Assembly: GCA_963995505.1 (NCBI GenBank)
Contig: OZ023184.1
Coordinates: forward strand, 9,316,308-9,380,307
Reading direction: 5' to 3'
DNA: 64,000 bases
Source of the DNA: Hypericum androsaemum
Lineage: Eukaryota > Streptophyta > Magnoliopsida > Malpighiales > Hypericaceae
Shown here: positions 25,296 through 37,623 of the stretch, in pieces
Layout: each line of letters begins with the position of its first letter
Numbering within the stretch: position 1 is the first letter of the stretch
Translations under genes and position numbers: made by a program
Notes under the pieces: model-generated
Told to the model about the DNA's origin: nothing
Databases searched by the model: none
Seen by the model: only the letters and a program-made list of their open reading frames with translations

Positions 25296-25584
25296 TGTTA
25301 GAGATGTCGAGAAATTAAAGAGGAAACGATTTGTGGGCTTGTTTCCTATTCTATTCGGACTAGGTTTTGGATTCCTAATTTGACCTAGATAGTTTACTTG
25401 ATGTACAAGAGTTTACCTCTATATAAAGGCATGTTACCTTAAGGTTTTGCATAGCTTTGTGACTCGGATCCATCAATAAAATTTATCCTTTCTCACCGTG
25501 GACGTAGGCACTAGGCCGAACCACGTTATCTCTTGTGTCCGTGTTCTTTGCGCATTTTGTTCTCTAGTTGCTGAATTCATAATA
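25296..25584 (+). repeat. 3' LTR of the short copia element
   Basis: Matches 23095-23383 with about a dozen substitutions, mostly C/T or G/A. The terminal CA has become TA. Confidence 0.9.
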
Positions 25585-25589
25585 ATTGG

Positions 25590-28500
25590 TTATGCTCGGA
25601 CTTAGCTTAAACTCAATTAATTTGTCCAACAGAGATTTGGATACTGAATGTTAGGAGGATGATACGGGACGCCAAGGAACAATATGAATCCCGAACGTAT
25701 AATAAACGACATGAATTCTGAAATTACATATTCCCGAAAGATTGCACTATTCTTTTCCCTAAAGCTATTCTTCCTTTTCTTCGCCTTTCTTGACACCGAC
25801 CCCCGGGAAAGAAAGTTGAAAATCAGCACTTACTTTCCCGGAAAGTCTGAATAGAAAATGAAACAAGGAAGTGGAAGTTGGCTAACTGTGAATAAATAGG
25901 CAGGCGATCCTTGGTTAAGTCCAAAAGACGCTCACCATTTTTATAGTTTGAATAAGATGCAGCATTTCCTAATTGCCCCGTGCATTTAATTGGTTACTTT
26001 GGAAAAAGGTATAAAAAAATGCATTACAAGGTGTAATAAATAAATTCAACAAGGACTTTGGTCCTCTCGGAAAGTTTTCTTCAAGCGAGTTGACAAGACG
26101 TCTCGGCCTCCTTAAAAAATTCTCCTCACTTTGAAAATCTTCTTCATACGAATTGGCCAGATGTTATCTTAGAAGATAGTCATGAATTCATCGTAAGATA
26201 GGTTAAAAAGAAAATTCGCTTTAGATGTTGTTCATGGATTAATTGTAAGATAGTTCCTTTCTATTTCAGCACTGCTTATTAATTGAGTTTTTATCATATG
26301 TTTGTATGGACGAAATATGCTCATGACTACTATATCGTGTAATAAATAGTAAATTTAGTTACTTACTATTGAAGCAATTTATTTTTTAATAAATAAAATT
26401 TTATTTGTTAAAAAAGATGCATTAATCCATTTAGAATTGAGGTACCAGACTTGCATATGCTCATACTTTGGTTGGCCAATTTAAGAACATCAATTACGTA
26501 CAAATTAAGGTGGATTTGGACCAGCTCAATTCTCTTTTCCATTTTTCATGAAAAAATCAATAATTGAAGAGGGACGAATGGATCGAATGATTCCAATTCC
26601 TTTGGTCCCCGATTCAGTTGCTTAGCATGCCCCCGATTTGTAAAGTCGACTCATCTTCTACCTTTAATATTTCCAATTAATTGGACCATCTCGGAGCTTA
26701 CAACAACTTATTCAAATCTTGGAATTAAGATAAAAGTAAATATGTAACTAAAATCACTTTTGTAGCACATTTTTTCCAAAATAGAGAACCAAATATATAA
26801 ATAATTTTATATACATTTAGGGTTTAGGGTTTGGCAATTACGATTTTTTCCAATAAACCCACAATCGGCGATTATATATATCTGCGTGTCTGCTCATAGG
26901 ACCAATAATTATTTATTGATGTTCCCAAAATGGAAGTACAATGTGTCTTTTGGGGATATAATTATTATTGGCTACAATGTCAAAAGTTAATCCACTATAG
27001 AGTTAATGACAATAATTAGTGGTAGCTGCTAGATGACGAATTAATGGCAAATTAATTGAGGGTTGTCTCACGGAAAGGGTCCCTTAAGTCTCAAACCTCA
27101 TATAGTTGAAATATAAATTCAGGAGATGGCATGTGGAAAAGGAGACACAGCCATCACATTCCATCATTGTGCTTTCCCACCCAAACATCATATAATTGAG
27201 CACATGAGAACCTCAATAGAAATTTATAAGAGAGAGATATATTTTTTATAAGTAGATGTAACTTTATTGAATATTTAAGTGTTATATATGTGGTGGTTCC
27301 CTCATACAAATATGAAGTTGCACGCACATAGATTATATTAAAATTTATGTCCCAGTGATACTAAAGGGAAAAAAACACAATAATGAAAAGAGTATATGTG
27401 ATAGCACTCCCAGATATGTCGATAGATTTATTGGATGCCTAGATTATAATATTTTTTTTGGGTGAAAGATTATAACATATTATTGTGAAAGGGCTCATAG
27501 ACTAATAACACAAAGCGTTATAAATATCTAGGAAGTTAATGGTTCAAATCGTACCATTGTCATGGTGTAAAATTTACCATTCAAAAAAAATTTATAACAT
27601 ATTGTTAAACATGTCAATATGTTTTTTATACGTAATTTTTATATACATCGCCAATAAATTACAATAAATAACTTATGGATCAATACAAAAACGTCTTACA
27701 CGAGTTATAAGCTAGTACACTCTTGTACTCCCGTATAAAGTTCACTCCAAATTATTTTTCGCCTAGTGAAATAGACCGTGGTTACATATACGAATCGTTT
27801 TAACCACACGGTCGTCTTCTAGCCTTTTCGAGGTGTATTCTAGCAGCCACGTCATGAAGTGTTGTTAGGATAGTTTGCGACATCACCTTCCTCGATCACG
27901 CCTAGCCTTTTGATTAAATCCCACAATTCCAAAGACGTCCACTTACCGGTTCCATCGTGTGGACTTTCATGAGCTACTAATTTAAATTTGAATCTGTTCC
28001 TTGTTGGTAAAAGTGGTGTATAGTTCGTTTTGTTTGCTTGAAGTTGGATTGCTACATTTGTAAGAAGGTCTGATTTGTTTTAGATGATTCTAGTTACACT
28101 TTTTTATACTCTATTTCACTTTGATACTTAATAAAAATCCCCACACTATTTATGAAAATAGATAAAAGGGAGAGTGGGTCGTCCATTTTTTTAAGAAAGA
28201 GGTCGTCCACTTGATCACATAGGTTTTGGTGCTCATGTGGAGGTACCCGTTGACTATTTGTTTTAATTATACGTTTTGACTCGGCTTTCGCTTCATTTTT
28301 TATGTAGTGATAACATTAATTAGCTTGCCTTGCACTTCTTTAACGTTCTTATAAAATAAGTTTATGTAAGGATTCAATTCTACGCTTATATAATCTAGTG
28401 GGCGCGCACCGCTCACATGTTCACATTTAAGTATTAGTATCTTATATACTTTAAAATTTTAAACCAATAATTACTTGTACGTCTTGTCTTATTAAACTAA

Positions 28501-29633
28501 TTTTTATTTGGCTACTAGTATTTATATTGGTTGAACCTAATTTATAAATTAAAGATTCCAACCATCAAGTTGTATGTAGATAATCTAACAAAATCTGTAT
28601 AAATATGAAGCAGCCATCGATTTTGTTTTGGCGAAACGTAAAGGACGATTAAAGTCTTGGACTCCTCTACTTATAAAAAAATATATTGGACTCTTGGGCT
28701 TAATCTCGCCTTTTTTTCTCAAGAAATGGCGAAAAATAACACAGTAAAATAAATTGGATCATAGTATAAATTATGGTTCCCAAAAGGATTACCAAATACT
28801 TATTTCTTTTAGAATGATTACCAAATACTTATTCAAATTGTTTAAAGGCGCCAGTTACTATCTCATCACAAAGCTTCGACTAGCCAACCAAAACTTGCCC
28901 ACATCACGTCGTTCCATAAAAGGATGCCATAAATTATGCCAATTGTAATTCATCATATGTTAAATATTTGTGTTCGTCTTACTGAAAGGGAAATTTGAAG
29001 AGAATCAAATAGTGGGTATGCAATGAAAAGGGAACTTAAAATTTTTTTTATTTGGATATTCAAAGTCGAATACTATTAGATCCTATTTTAAGAGTAGTTC
29101 TCAGTATTTTTTTAACTCGACATTGCAAAATTGAAACCCGCTCTCTCCATCCCATCCCTTTTTTCCAATTTTTTTACGGAAAAAAACTCATAAGTCCCTA
29201 AGGTTAGATTTAATATATTAAAAAGTTTAACTTTATAATTTTTGAGTTCCTAAATTTTAAAAAATCGAACTGATTAATCTCTATAACCATTTTTTATCAA
29301 TAATTTTAGTGGGCCGCCAAAAATGTCCGCTCTTCAAACTAAAGCTATTATGCAACGTGAAACATTATATTATATGCATGTATCATAATCCCACTAAGTG
29401 AGAGACACATGAGAGATCGATACTGAAACAAAATTTTCTCCAGAATTGGATGGGAGAGATGTGATGTCGTGACTATTTTACAGGAGCACATTGCAGAGTC
29501 AATTTTTTGATAAGTAGATTTTATTAATAAATAATTAAATATTTACGAATTTAAATTTGGGTGTTGAATTTTTTCGTAGAAATACGAAGTTAAAGAGTTT
29601 GTTTTTCACTAATTTTCATCCCGTCCACCCCAT
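25590..29633. other. AT-rich intergenic sequence, no feature recognised
   Basis: About 4 kb with no open frame that I can link to a gene and no clear element ends. A short telomere-like stretch (two to three TTTAGGG units, about 26817-26833) and many AT-rich low-complexity runs are present. Old transposon debris is likely but not demonstrable by eye. Confidence 0.5.
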
Positions 29634-30537
29634 TGTTCGAGAATTAAATTTTTAATCCAACGAGGAGGTTGGTCCAACAAAAGTTTATGTTGGGCTTCGG
29701 CCTAAGAGGTTAATAGAAAGAGAATTCTAATTAAATATAATTTCTTAGGAACTTTGAGCTAATGTAGGTCACGCCAATTAGTTTTGGGTGTCATATGATC
29801 AATGCAAAACACGTTGAGAAAGTTTCGTAAGAATGAATGACATTTGCGAAAAATCAATTCTGGGTGTGAATGGAAATTGGCTTCGAAATGATACAGGTTT
29901 TACTGGTCGTCATGAATTCGAGATTTATGACTCCGATAACCGCTCATTTATTGACCGTGGTTAATAGGAGGGCGTTAATAGTTGTAATCACTCATTTATT
30001 GACCATGGTTAATAGGGAGATTTAATGACCGCCATTTATTGGGGTCTCAAAACCTTCCTATAAAAGGGACCTCCTCCTCTCATTTCACACATACCAAAAT
30101 TCACTTACAGTTTTACTCTCCTCTATCTCCCTTAGCATAGGCATTCTTATATTTGCATAGAGTCGGAGTTCTGCAACCTCCAAAGATTTGCAAGATGTTC
30201 AATAGTGCTTCCTATTGTTCACGTGATTTGGCGTGTACTTGGGAACTCTCTTACCCATAGAGGCCTGAAGCTATAAGGCGGGTAATAAGAGTTTAAGGGC
30301 ACATGGCTTGCTATGGCCTCGTCCAGGATCAAATCCGAAAAAATGATCGTCAAGAGGAGGGCTAATACCAGAGAACACGAGTTACAAGGAGGTGGTATTT
30401 CTACGGTTTGCTCAAACCATTATCGTGAGTATTCTCAATTTATTCAATAATGTCCAATTATATTAATTATATGATATTTGCTTAGACTTATATCCAAGAA
30501 TTGCATGACAATAGAATAATCAACAATATATCTAACA
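29634..30537 (+). repeat. 5' LTR of the copia element at 29634-37537
   Basis: Direct repeat of 36630-37537. It holds an internal two-copy motif around CTCATTTATTGACC(G/A)TGG (about 29940-30025) and a TATAAAAGGG box (about 30058-30067), the likely promoter TATA. Confidence 0.88.
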
Positions 30538-31560
30538 ATCTTAAACTCTTATCAAAATATTAGTAGATTATTGTCGAGGAGTAGCTGCAGTAGTAAGATT
30601 AGCTACTGTACCGTAGCTTGAAACAAATTGTTTTGTACTTACAATTCTTGTCGTGATTTGACTTAAAAGAAATTGGATGTGACTGTTTCTGTTAAGAACC
30701 AAGAAATTAGAAAACTTAAAATTTGCGTTATAACGTCACTAGTCCAGTAATGTTCTCTGTGTTCATGCGATAAGTAATAGAAAAACGGACTTGAAATTTA
30801 ATTGGAAGTGTTCACCTATTATTGTCGTTGCTATTTCTCATATATAAGCTGTGGTCTTTGTGGATTGGTGGGCAAAGAGGATATGGTGGCTCGCTACTGT
30901 TTAAAGGCAATGCACTTAATTTTCATATAAGTATTGCTTGCGTTGCTGAGAACAGAAATGAGGGGTCACATGATTCTCATTTATTTGTACAGTAACTGTT
31001 GAAATCATAAAATTGAATTGGGATAGTAACGGTTATTATCTCTTCATTATTGCCGTACCCAATTGTTATTGTGCAACGCCAGTAATTGAGGGGGTTTTAT
31101 TTACTTACGATTTGATTGCTAAGCATGTTAATGCTTTGTTGGTGTAATTATTGTTTCCATGATTTACCGATTATTTATTGAGGTAAATTGTGATGGATGT
31201 GGGCCTAGAAGAAGTGTGCACTGAATTTACATCTAAGTGGGAAAGAGACGTATATGATTCTTCTATGATGATTACAATTGGAGTTAAAGTGTGAAATTGT
31301 GTTAAAAGAAACTGAAGCAATTGCCATCGTTGGAAAGATTTTAGAAGAATCTAATGCTTATATTGATTTGTGAAATTAATTAATAAGTGTTGCTTTTAAT
31401 TTTGGTTGTTGGGCTTTAAATCAATTTGTGAAATTGATTAATATTTGTTGGGTTTAATTGAGTGTAGGGCCAAAATTATTTATTGAATAGTTGTTCAAAA
31501 TAATATTACATTTTCTATATATTCGTGATATATATGGTTTAGATAAATACAAATAACAAC

Positions 31561-31683
31561 ATGGACGCTGAAGTTTCGGTTGTGAGGGTTAGCAACGCTG
31601 AGGTTGTGATGCCGGTTGTGAGGGCTAGCAACGCTGAGGTCATGATGCCGGTTCTAAGAAACCATATTGCTTTATTAATTTGA
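31561..31683 (+). repeat. 36-bp tandem repeat coding a 12-residue motif (Gag leader)
   Basis: Two and a half units starting at about 31578 encode VVR(V/A)SNAEV(V/M)MP in a short frame from ATG 31561. It sits where a copia Gag N-terminus would start; the frame stops at about 31682. Confidence 0.6.
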
Positions 31684-31732
31684 GTAACAGAAGAAGTTCA
31701 AGGATAGTAACCTGAACAGGTAAAATCAAGAG

Positions 31733-34700
31733 GTGGCAACAAATGATAATGTTGTTCTTGACTACCTTGAACTTGACCGGTATCTCAAAGAGAGTAACTC
31801 CGAGGAATATGTTAGAGATCTTCTTAAGACCCTAATCCATGATGCCTTTCAAGTGGTGATGGTGATTGAAAAAATTGCCGCCATCTTGAAAGGACGTCAA
31901 GATGTACCTCAAATACAAGAGGAAGATGATGAGTCTCGAGGACCTTTTAAGAAATTGAAAAGTTGCGAAGAAATCAAACGGCATGAATCTAAGAGTTGGT
32001 GGGAGCTCCCGTGGGAATTAAGATAAATGATGTAATAATTCTGAGGGAGATGCTCATAATAAGAGCTTCACCAATACCTTATTTGTTTGCAGAAATCTAG
32101 CCTTGGAGCTAAGAGTTGCTACAAACGTGATGCCGCTGAGGGCAAGAACAAGATGTATCCTCATGCTAATATCAAGGAGACAAGTTTGAGCTTTGACCTT
32201 GATGACATGAATCTCATGGTCTTCTATCAAGGTGAATTTTGTTGGTGGGTGGGGATCGGGGCCACACGCCACATTTGTGCGAACAATAAAATGTCCAAGA
32301 CCTATCAACCACTGCACAATGAGAATTGCTATATGCAAAGCTCAGCAGTATCCAAGGTTGAAGGCAAAGGGATGGTTGTGCTCTAGGTAACCTTGAACAA
32401 GAGCTGACTGGTGTGTTGTTGTGCATGAGATTTGGAAGAATCCTATCTCCAGAGATATGCTCAACAAGAAAGACTTTTGGTCCATGTTTGAGTTCGAAAA
32501 AGTCATATGTTTAAATGTTTATTGGCAAGAGTTATTTGACCAATATATTCAAAATGAGTATAATGACATTAGCCTCAAAGGTAAAGTCTTATGCTTAGAT
32601 TGATGGAGGTACAGCCTGTGAGGTTACCAGTAGTACCATTGTAATGAATGTTTGAGAAAATATAAATTTTATATATTCTCGTAAGTCATTACAATTGTGG
32701 AATGATAAATATGGTCATGTGAACTATAAGTCTTTACAAAATCTTATGTCACTAAATCTTTTACCAAAGTTCAACATCGATTATAAACACAAGTGCGAGG
32801 CTTGATCGATGATTGTATAGAATATTGCCATATCTACTTGATGAGAAGTAAAGACAACACAATGGATTTGTGATGAGTGTGCAAACACTCAAGTATTTGT
32901 TATGTGATTCGTATGTTTAATCAATGTTTCGTTCATTTTTAGTCTTGTTCTATCAAGTCTTTTGTTATGTTGATGCATTATTATGGAATGGACTTCTACC
33001 GGGTGTTATGTGTTTTTATAGGTATTTGGAGCGGCTCGTGGGCATTTAGATCAAGGAGTGAAGAATAGGACGACGCGAGTACAAGGCCAAAATGACTCCC
33101 CGTCATAACTGAACTGGCAAATGCCAGTACAACTTATGAAGGCCTTCCCATCGCAAATTGACTAGCGAGGGAAATAGACGAATTCTTGAAGACTCAACTG
33201 GCGGCCGCAACTTACTAGCGACCACTAGTTGGGTTTCAGATCTATTTCAGTTATATCCGATTTTTGGCCACCTGTTTTGTCCCTAGGACGATAATTATAT
33301 TATTTACCTCGTTACTTGGCTAGCAAGACTTCTATTTTAGGTGGACTCTCCTAGGTTTTCCTATTTTCTAGCTAGTTGGCTTGGCTATATAAAGCCATAG
33401 TCTCTTAGGTCCTAGACATACTTTCTACTGTGACATTGAGGCAGCTTTTGGAGATCAATAAAGTCAGAATTACGTTTAGCTTTGTGAAAGAGGTTAGCAA
33501 GGTTTGCTCGAACGACTAAGCCCCCTCTTTCCCTTTACTTATGCTTTTCGTTATGATATTTTCTATTGATTTCTCTTGCGTTATTGCCATGCTTAGCCGG
33601 TAGTTCTCTTGAGTGCGATGCGCTAATATGCGAATATCTCAAGTATTAGTTATTGATTAGTGTTCTTAATGCTTAACCTAACTTGATTACTTAGGTTATG
33701 ATTAGAATTGATAAGAGTAGACCGAGAGGCACTCGAATTAATAGAAAAATCAATTAACATGTTCTTAGGTATTAATGAGACGTCTTAATATCATAAGAAT
33801 CGCTAGGAGAAATCTTCATAATTAAATTAGTTTAGTTCTAGGTCTAATTGATGAGCGAAAGTGTTGATTAGTAATCTAAACCTTTGCTATCTTAGTTTTA
33901 TCTCTCTAATGAGCGAAAGCGTTTGGGAGATGCATTAGAACACTCCGGGTTATAGTTAGAACTTCACAAGAACCATAATCTCAATAAAGGTAATTAATCC
34001 ATAGGGTATCGTGCTCGCTTGTCTCCACTGAATAACAACTCTTTTATTTGCGTTTTTGATTTTATTTATTTACTTGCAAATCTTTTACAACCTTATAAAT
34101 CTTTAATTTCCCTCTTCACATAATAGATTGCCTTGATTTCGTATTTCAACCCTCAGTTACGAACCCTACTTATTCACTATACTATTTATTTGTGCGTTTT
34201 ATTGCTTGTCAATTTCTCGTATATCAATTTGTTCATTCACTATAAGAATGAAGTTGAGAACTAACTTGGGTACAAGACCAAGAATCTTCGAAATTGTGGG
34301 GGAGAGTTGTGCGTTCGGCCATTTATGTCCTCAATTGAGTACCGCATAAAATTTGGATAAAATACCATATGAATTATGTGGAAAGGTCATGCACCTAGCT
34401 ACAAATTCCTAAGGGTTTATATCTTGCTGAGGTTCTGATCCCACCTCCTAAAAGGACAAGGATGAGACCCAAGACGGTGGATTGTGTGTTTTATCGATTA
34501 TGCACAAGACAGTGTTACATACCGATTCCTATTACACAAGTCAGACAACTATGATGTCCACGTGAATACTAACATTGAAGCTAGGGATTCTTCGTTCTTT
34601 GAGAAAATATTTTCTCACAAAGCCCAATCAAAGGTTGACAGTCAAGTTGACAAAAGTGGGAGCAATGTAGGGGGAGAGGAACCTCGAGATGAAGTTGGAA

Positions 34701-36029
34701 AACCTAGACATGAGAAAAAGGGCAAGGAAAGAAAATAAATTCTTTGGATCGAATTTCCTAGTTTATCTTTTAGAGAAAGATCTATTAACCTACAAAGAGG
34801 CAATGTCTTCTACAAACTCTGCTCTTTGGAAGAAAGCGATAAATTACAAGATAGAGTCTATCTTGCATAATCATATATGAGAACTAGTGGATCTACCTTT
34901 GGGTAGTAAATCACTAGGCCACAAATGGATTTTAAAGAAGAAGATGAAGTCAGATGGTACTGTGGATACGTACAGGGCTAGACGTGTAGTTAAAGGCTAT
35001 AAGCAAATCGAGGGTGTTGATTATTTCGACACGTATGCTCCACCTTCTTTAATTGAGATTTGGAAGAAGAGATTTACATGAAACAACTTGAAGGGTTTGT
35101 AATTCTGGGTAAAGAACATGAGGTGTGTAAACTTGTAAAATTCTTATATGAATTAAAACAAGCACCAAAGCAATGGCATATAAAGTTTGATAGTGTGATG
35201 TGATCAAACAGATTTTGGATAAACAAGTGTGATAAATGTGTCTACGTGAAAGGAGACAATAAAGACTATGTAATAGTATGTCTCTACGTATATGACATGT
35301 TGATTGTGGGTAATAATGATAATATCAAAATTACCAAGAGAATGTTGTCACATAATTTTGACATGAAAGATATGGGACAAGCTGATGTAATACTTGGGAT
35401 GATAATCACCAAGATTTCAGAAGGTTATGCACTTTTCCAAAGTCACTATATCGAAAGATACTTGACAAATTCGGTAAGGATAGCTATGTAATTGTGAAAA
35501 ATCCTATGGAAGTGGTGTCAAGTCTCTACAAGAATTGTGGAGAGAATGTGTGACAACTAGATTATTCTAGAGTCATAGGTAGTCTAATGTACCTCATGGA
35601 CTGTGCTAGACCAGATATTGCAAACTCGATAAATAGATTATCGAAGTATACGTGTAATTTCAGTAAGAAACACTGAAAAATAATAGTTAGAGTCTTTAGA
35701 TACCTAAGGTGCACTGCTAACTATGGATTATACTATACGAGACATCCAGTCATTATTGAAGAATATTCAGATATAAATTAGATCTCGAACTCCAAGAATA
35801 TAAAATCCACGAGTGGATACATATTTACAGTTGGAGGAGCAGCGGTCTCGTGGAGGTCATGTAAACAAACTTACATTGCTAGATCAACTATGGAATCAAA
35901 ATTTATAGTGTTGGATCTAGCAGCTAAAGAGGCAGAATTGCTCTTCTTGGAGGATATCCCGATATGGTCAAAACCAGTGCCTCTCATTAGCGTGCACTGT
36001 GATAGTCAATCAGCTAAGCCCACGAAATG
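31733..36029 (+). pseudogene. Copia gag-pol polyprotein remnant, interrupted
   Basis: Pieces in order on the plus strand: Gag-like FQVVMVIEKIAAILKG (31850); protease CWWVGIGATRHICANNKMS (32240-32300), where the expected V-D-T-G-A has lost its Asp; pre-integrase region (32690-32800); integrase start cut at 32870 by the solo LTR and resuming after 34231; most of the integrase core absent; FIDYAQDSVTYRFLLHKSDNYDVH (34490-34560); RT GHKWILKKKMKSDGTVDTYRARRVVKGYK (34917-35005); CLYVYDMLIVG (35280), where the YVDD box is garbled; RNase H ending HCDSQSA (about 36015). Many stops and frameshifts; a segment of RT between about 35045 and 35060 is also deleted. Confidence 0.88.
32871..34226. mobile_element. 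Solo LTR, 1356 bp, probably Ty3/gypsy
   Basis: Starts TGATGAGTGTGC, ends CGTATATCA, and has the pentamer ATTTG on both sides (32866-32870, 34227-34231). The copia integrase frame of the host element is continuous if one pentamer and the LTR are ignored, which proves the boundaries. No internal retrotransposon sequence accompanies it. Length over 1 kb and lack of coding suggest a gypsy-type LTR, but the superfamily is an inference. Confidence 0.9.
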
Positions 36030-36629
36030 ACCTAAGCCTATGATGGCAACCCAACCTGGATCATAAACCCCGATCTGCAGGTTCAATGGGATAACTAAAT
36101 TGTGAGGCTAGGGTCGAACAAAGCACTCAAAAAATTGAGTTCCATACCTATTCCTATGATGAAAGAGTGACAGACATATCTATGAGAAGGTTAAGCTTTA
36201 AGCTTTTAATGATCCTTATACTTCGAGTATATATAAGTGGGGTATGGCAGGATGCTCATTATAAGAGATCACCTATATCGAATGTGAAGGGGTCGATTCT
36301 ATGAGATTAGATAAGGGCTAAATCTCTAGAGTATTCGATAAAATTTCCAAGACAGTCCAAGGCCAAAATGGACAACAACGAAAGAACCGAGTAGTGTTTT
36401 GAGAAGGAGTTGTGTGAGTACCTTTGTCTTGGTATATACAAAAAGTCGAACAGTTCAAGACATCGCGTCCACTGGCTGGCAAGTAAATCCAAAGGTATTT
36501 TACTAAGGAAGCTTCAAGGCTTTCAACCACCTTTCCTGATGCAACTAATTCTAGCAGAACTCCAAGTTGCATGTAGCATTGGTAGGCTTATATCATGGCA
36601 TATCAGCCAATTACATTCATGTGAGAGAT
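36030..36629 (+). other. 3' non-coding interior of the copia element
   Basis: Lies between the RNase H remnant and the 3' LTR; holds only short frames on both strands. The base run before the LTR (GTGAGAGAT) may be the decayed polypurine tract. Confidence 0.5.
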
Positions 36630-37537
36630 TGTTGGAGAATTGGATTTTTAATCCAACAAGGAGGTTGGTCCAACAACGGTTTATGTTGGGCTTCGGCCAA
36701 AGAGGTTAATTAGAAAGAGAATTTTAATTAAATATAATCTCTTAGGAACTTTGAGCTAATGTAGGTCACGCTAATTTATTTTTGGTGTCATATGATCAAT
36801 GCGAAATACGTTGAGAAAGTTTTGTAAGGATGAATGACATTTGCGAAAAATTAATTCTCGGTGTGAATGAAATTGGCTTTGAAGTGATGTAGGTTTTACT
36901 GGTCATCATAAATTTGAGATTTATAACTCCAGTAACTGCTCATTTATTGACCGTGGTTAATAGGAGGGTGTTAATAGCTGTAACCGCTCATTTATTGACT
37001 ATAGTTAATATGGAGATTTAATTACCGCCATTTATTTGGGTCTCAAAACTACCCTATAAAAGGGGACCTCCTCCTCTCATTTCATACATACCAAAACTCA
37101 CTTAGAGTTTTACTCTCCTCTCTCCCCCTACAGGCATTCTCATATTTGCATAGAGTCGAAGTTCTGCAACCTCCAAAGATTCGCAAAGTGTTCAATAGTG
37201 CTTCCTATTTGTTCACGTGATTGGGTTATGTACCTTGGGAACTCTCTTACCCATGATACCCTGAAGCTATAAGGCAGATAATAAGAGTTTAAGGGCACAT
37301 GGCTTGCTATGGCCTCGTCCAGGATTAACTCCGAAAAAATGACCGTCAAGAGGAGAGCTAATACCGGAGAACACGAGCTACAAGGAGGTGGTATTTTTAC
37401 GGTTTGCTCAAACCGTTATTGTGAGTATTCTCAATTTATTCAATAATGTCTAATTATATTTATTATATGATATTTGCTTAAACTTATATCTAAGAATCGT
37501 ATGACAATTGAATATTCAACTACTAATATATCCAACA
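36630..37537 (+). repeat. 3' LTR of the copia element at 29634-37537
   Basis: Begins TGTTGGAGAATTGG and ends ATATATCCAACA. It matches 29634-30537 throughout, with scattered substitutions. Confidence 0.88.
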
Positions 37538-37623
37538 ACTCTAATGTGTTCCTTTTTTGTCGCGATGTTCTCGGTGATCAATTTTTATTCAAATGTAAAA
37601 AATTAGGACGTATTTTATTTTTA

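Larger units (their letters stand above)
23095..25584 (+). mobile_element. Short-LTR copia element, deletion derivative lacking integrase, RT and RNase H
   Basis: LTRs 23095-23383 and 25296-25584, both 289 bases and about 95% identical by eye. The pentamer ATTGG flanks both ends (23090-23094, 25585-25589). A primer site TTGGTATCAAGAGCTT follows the 5' LTR, close to the initiator-Met tRNA complement; a purine-rich AAGGTGGAGAT precedes the 3' LTR. The 1.9-kb interior codes for Gag and a protease remnant only. A diverged relative is at 48783-50752. Confidence 0.93.
29634..37537 (+). mobile_element. Ty1/copia LTR retrotransposon, degraded, with a nested solo LTR
   Basis: Direct repeats 29634-30537 and 36630-37537 (about 0.9 kb each, about 93-95% alike by eye) flank a plus-strand copia coding relic. 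Both begin TGTT(C/G)GAGAATT and end (T/C)CAACA or TCTAACA. I see no matching 5-bp duplication outside them (CCCAT versus ACTCT), so either the flanks have changed or the copies recombined. A 1356-bp foreign LTR with its own duplication sits at 32871-34226. Confidence 0.88.

Noticed and set aside
26817..26833. Telomere-like TTTAGGG units
   Set aside because: Only two to three units; this length is common by chance and as a promoter element in plants, so not an interstitial telomere array.
36318..36709. Overlapping open frames on both strands near the 3' LTR
   Set aside because: Within non-coding interior of the copia element and running into the LTR; no copia domain and no known motif.
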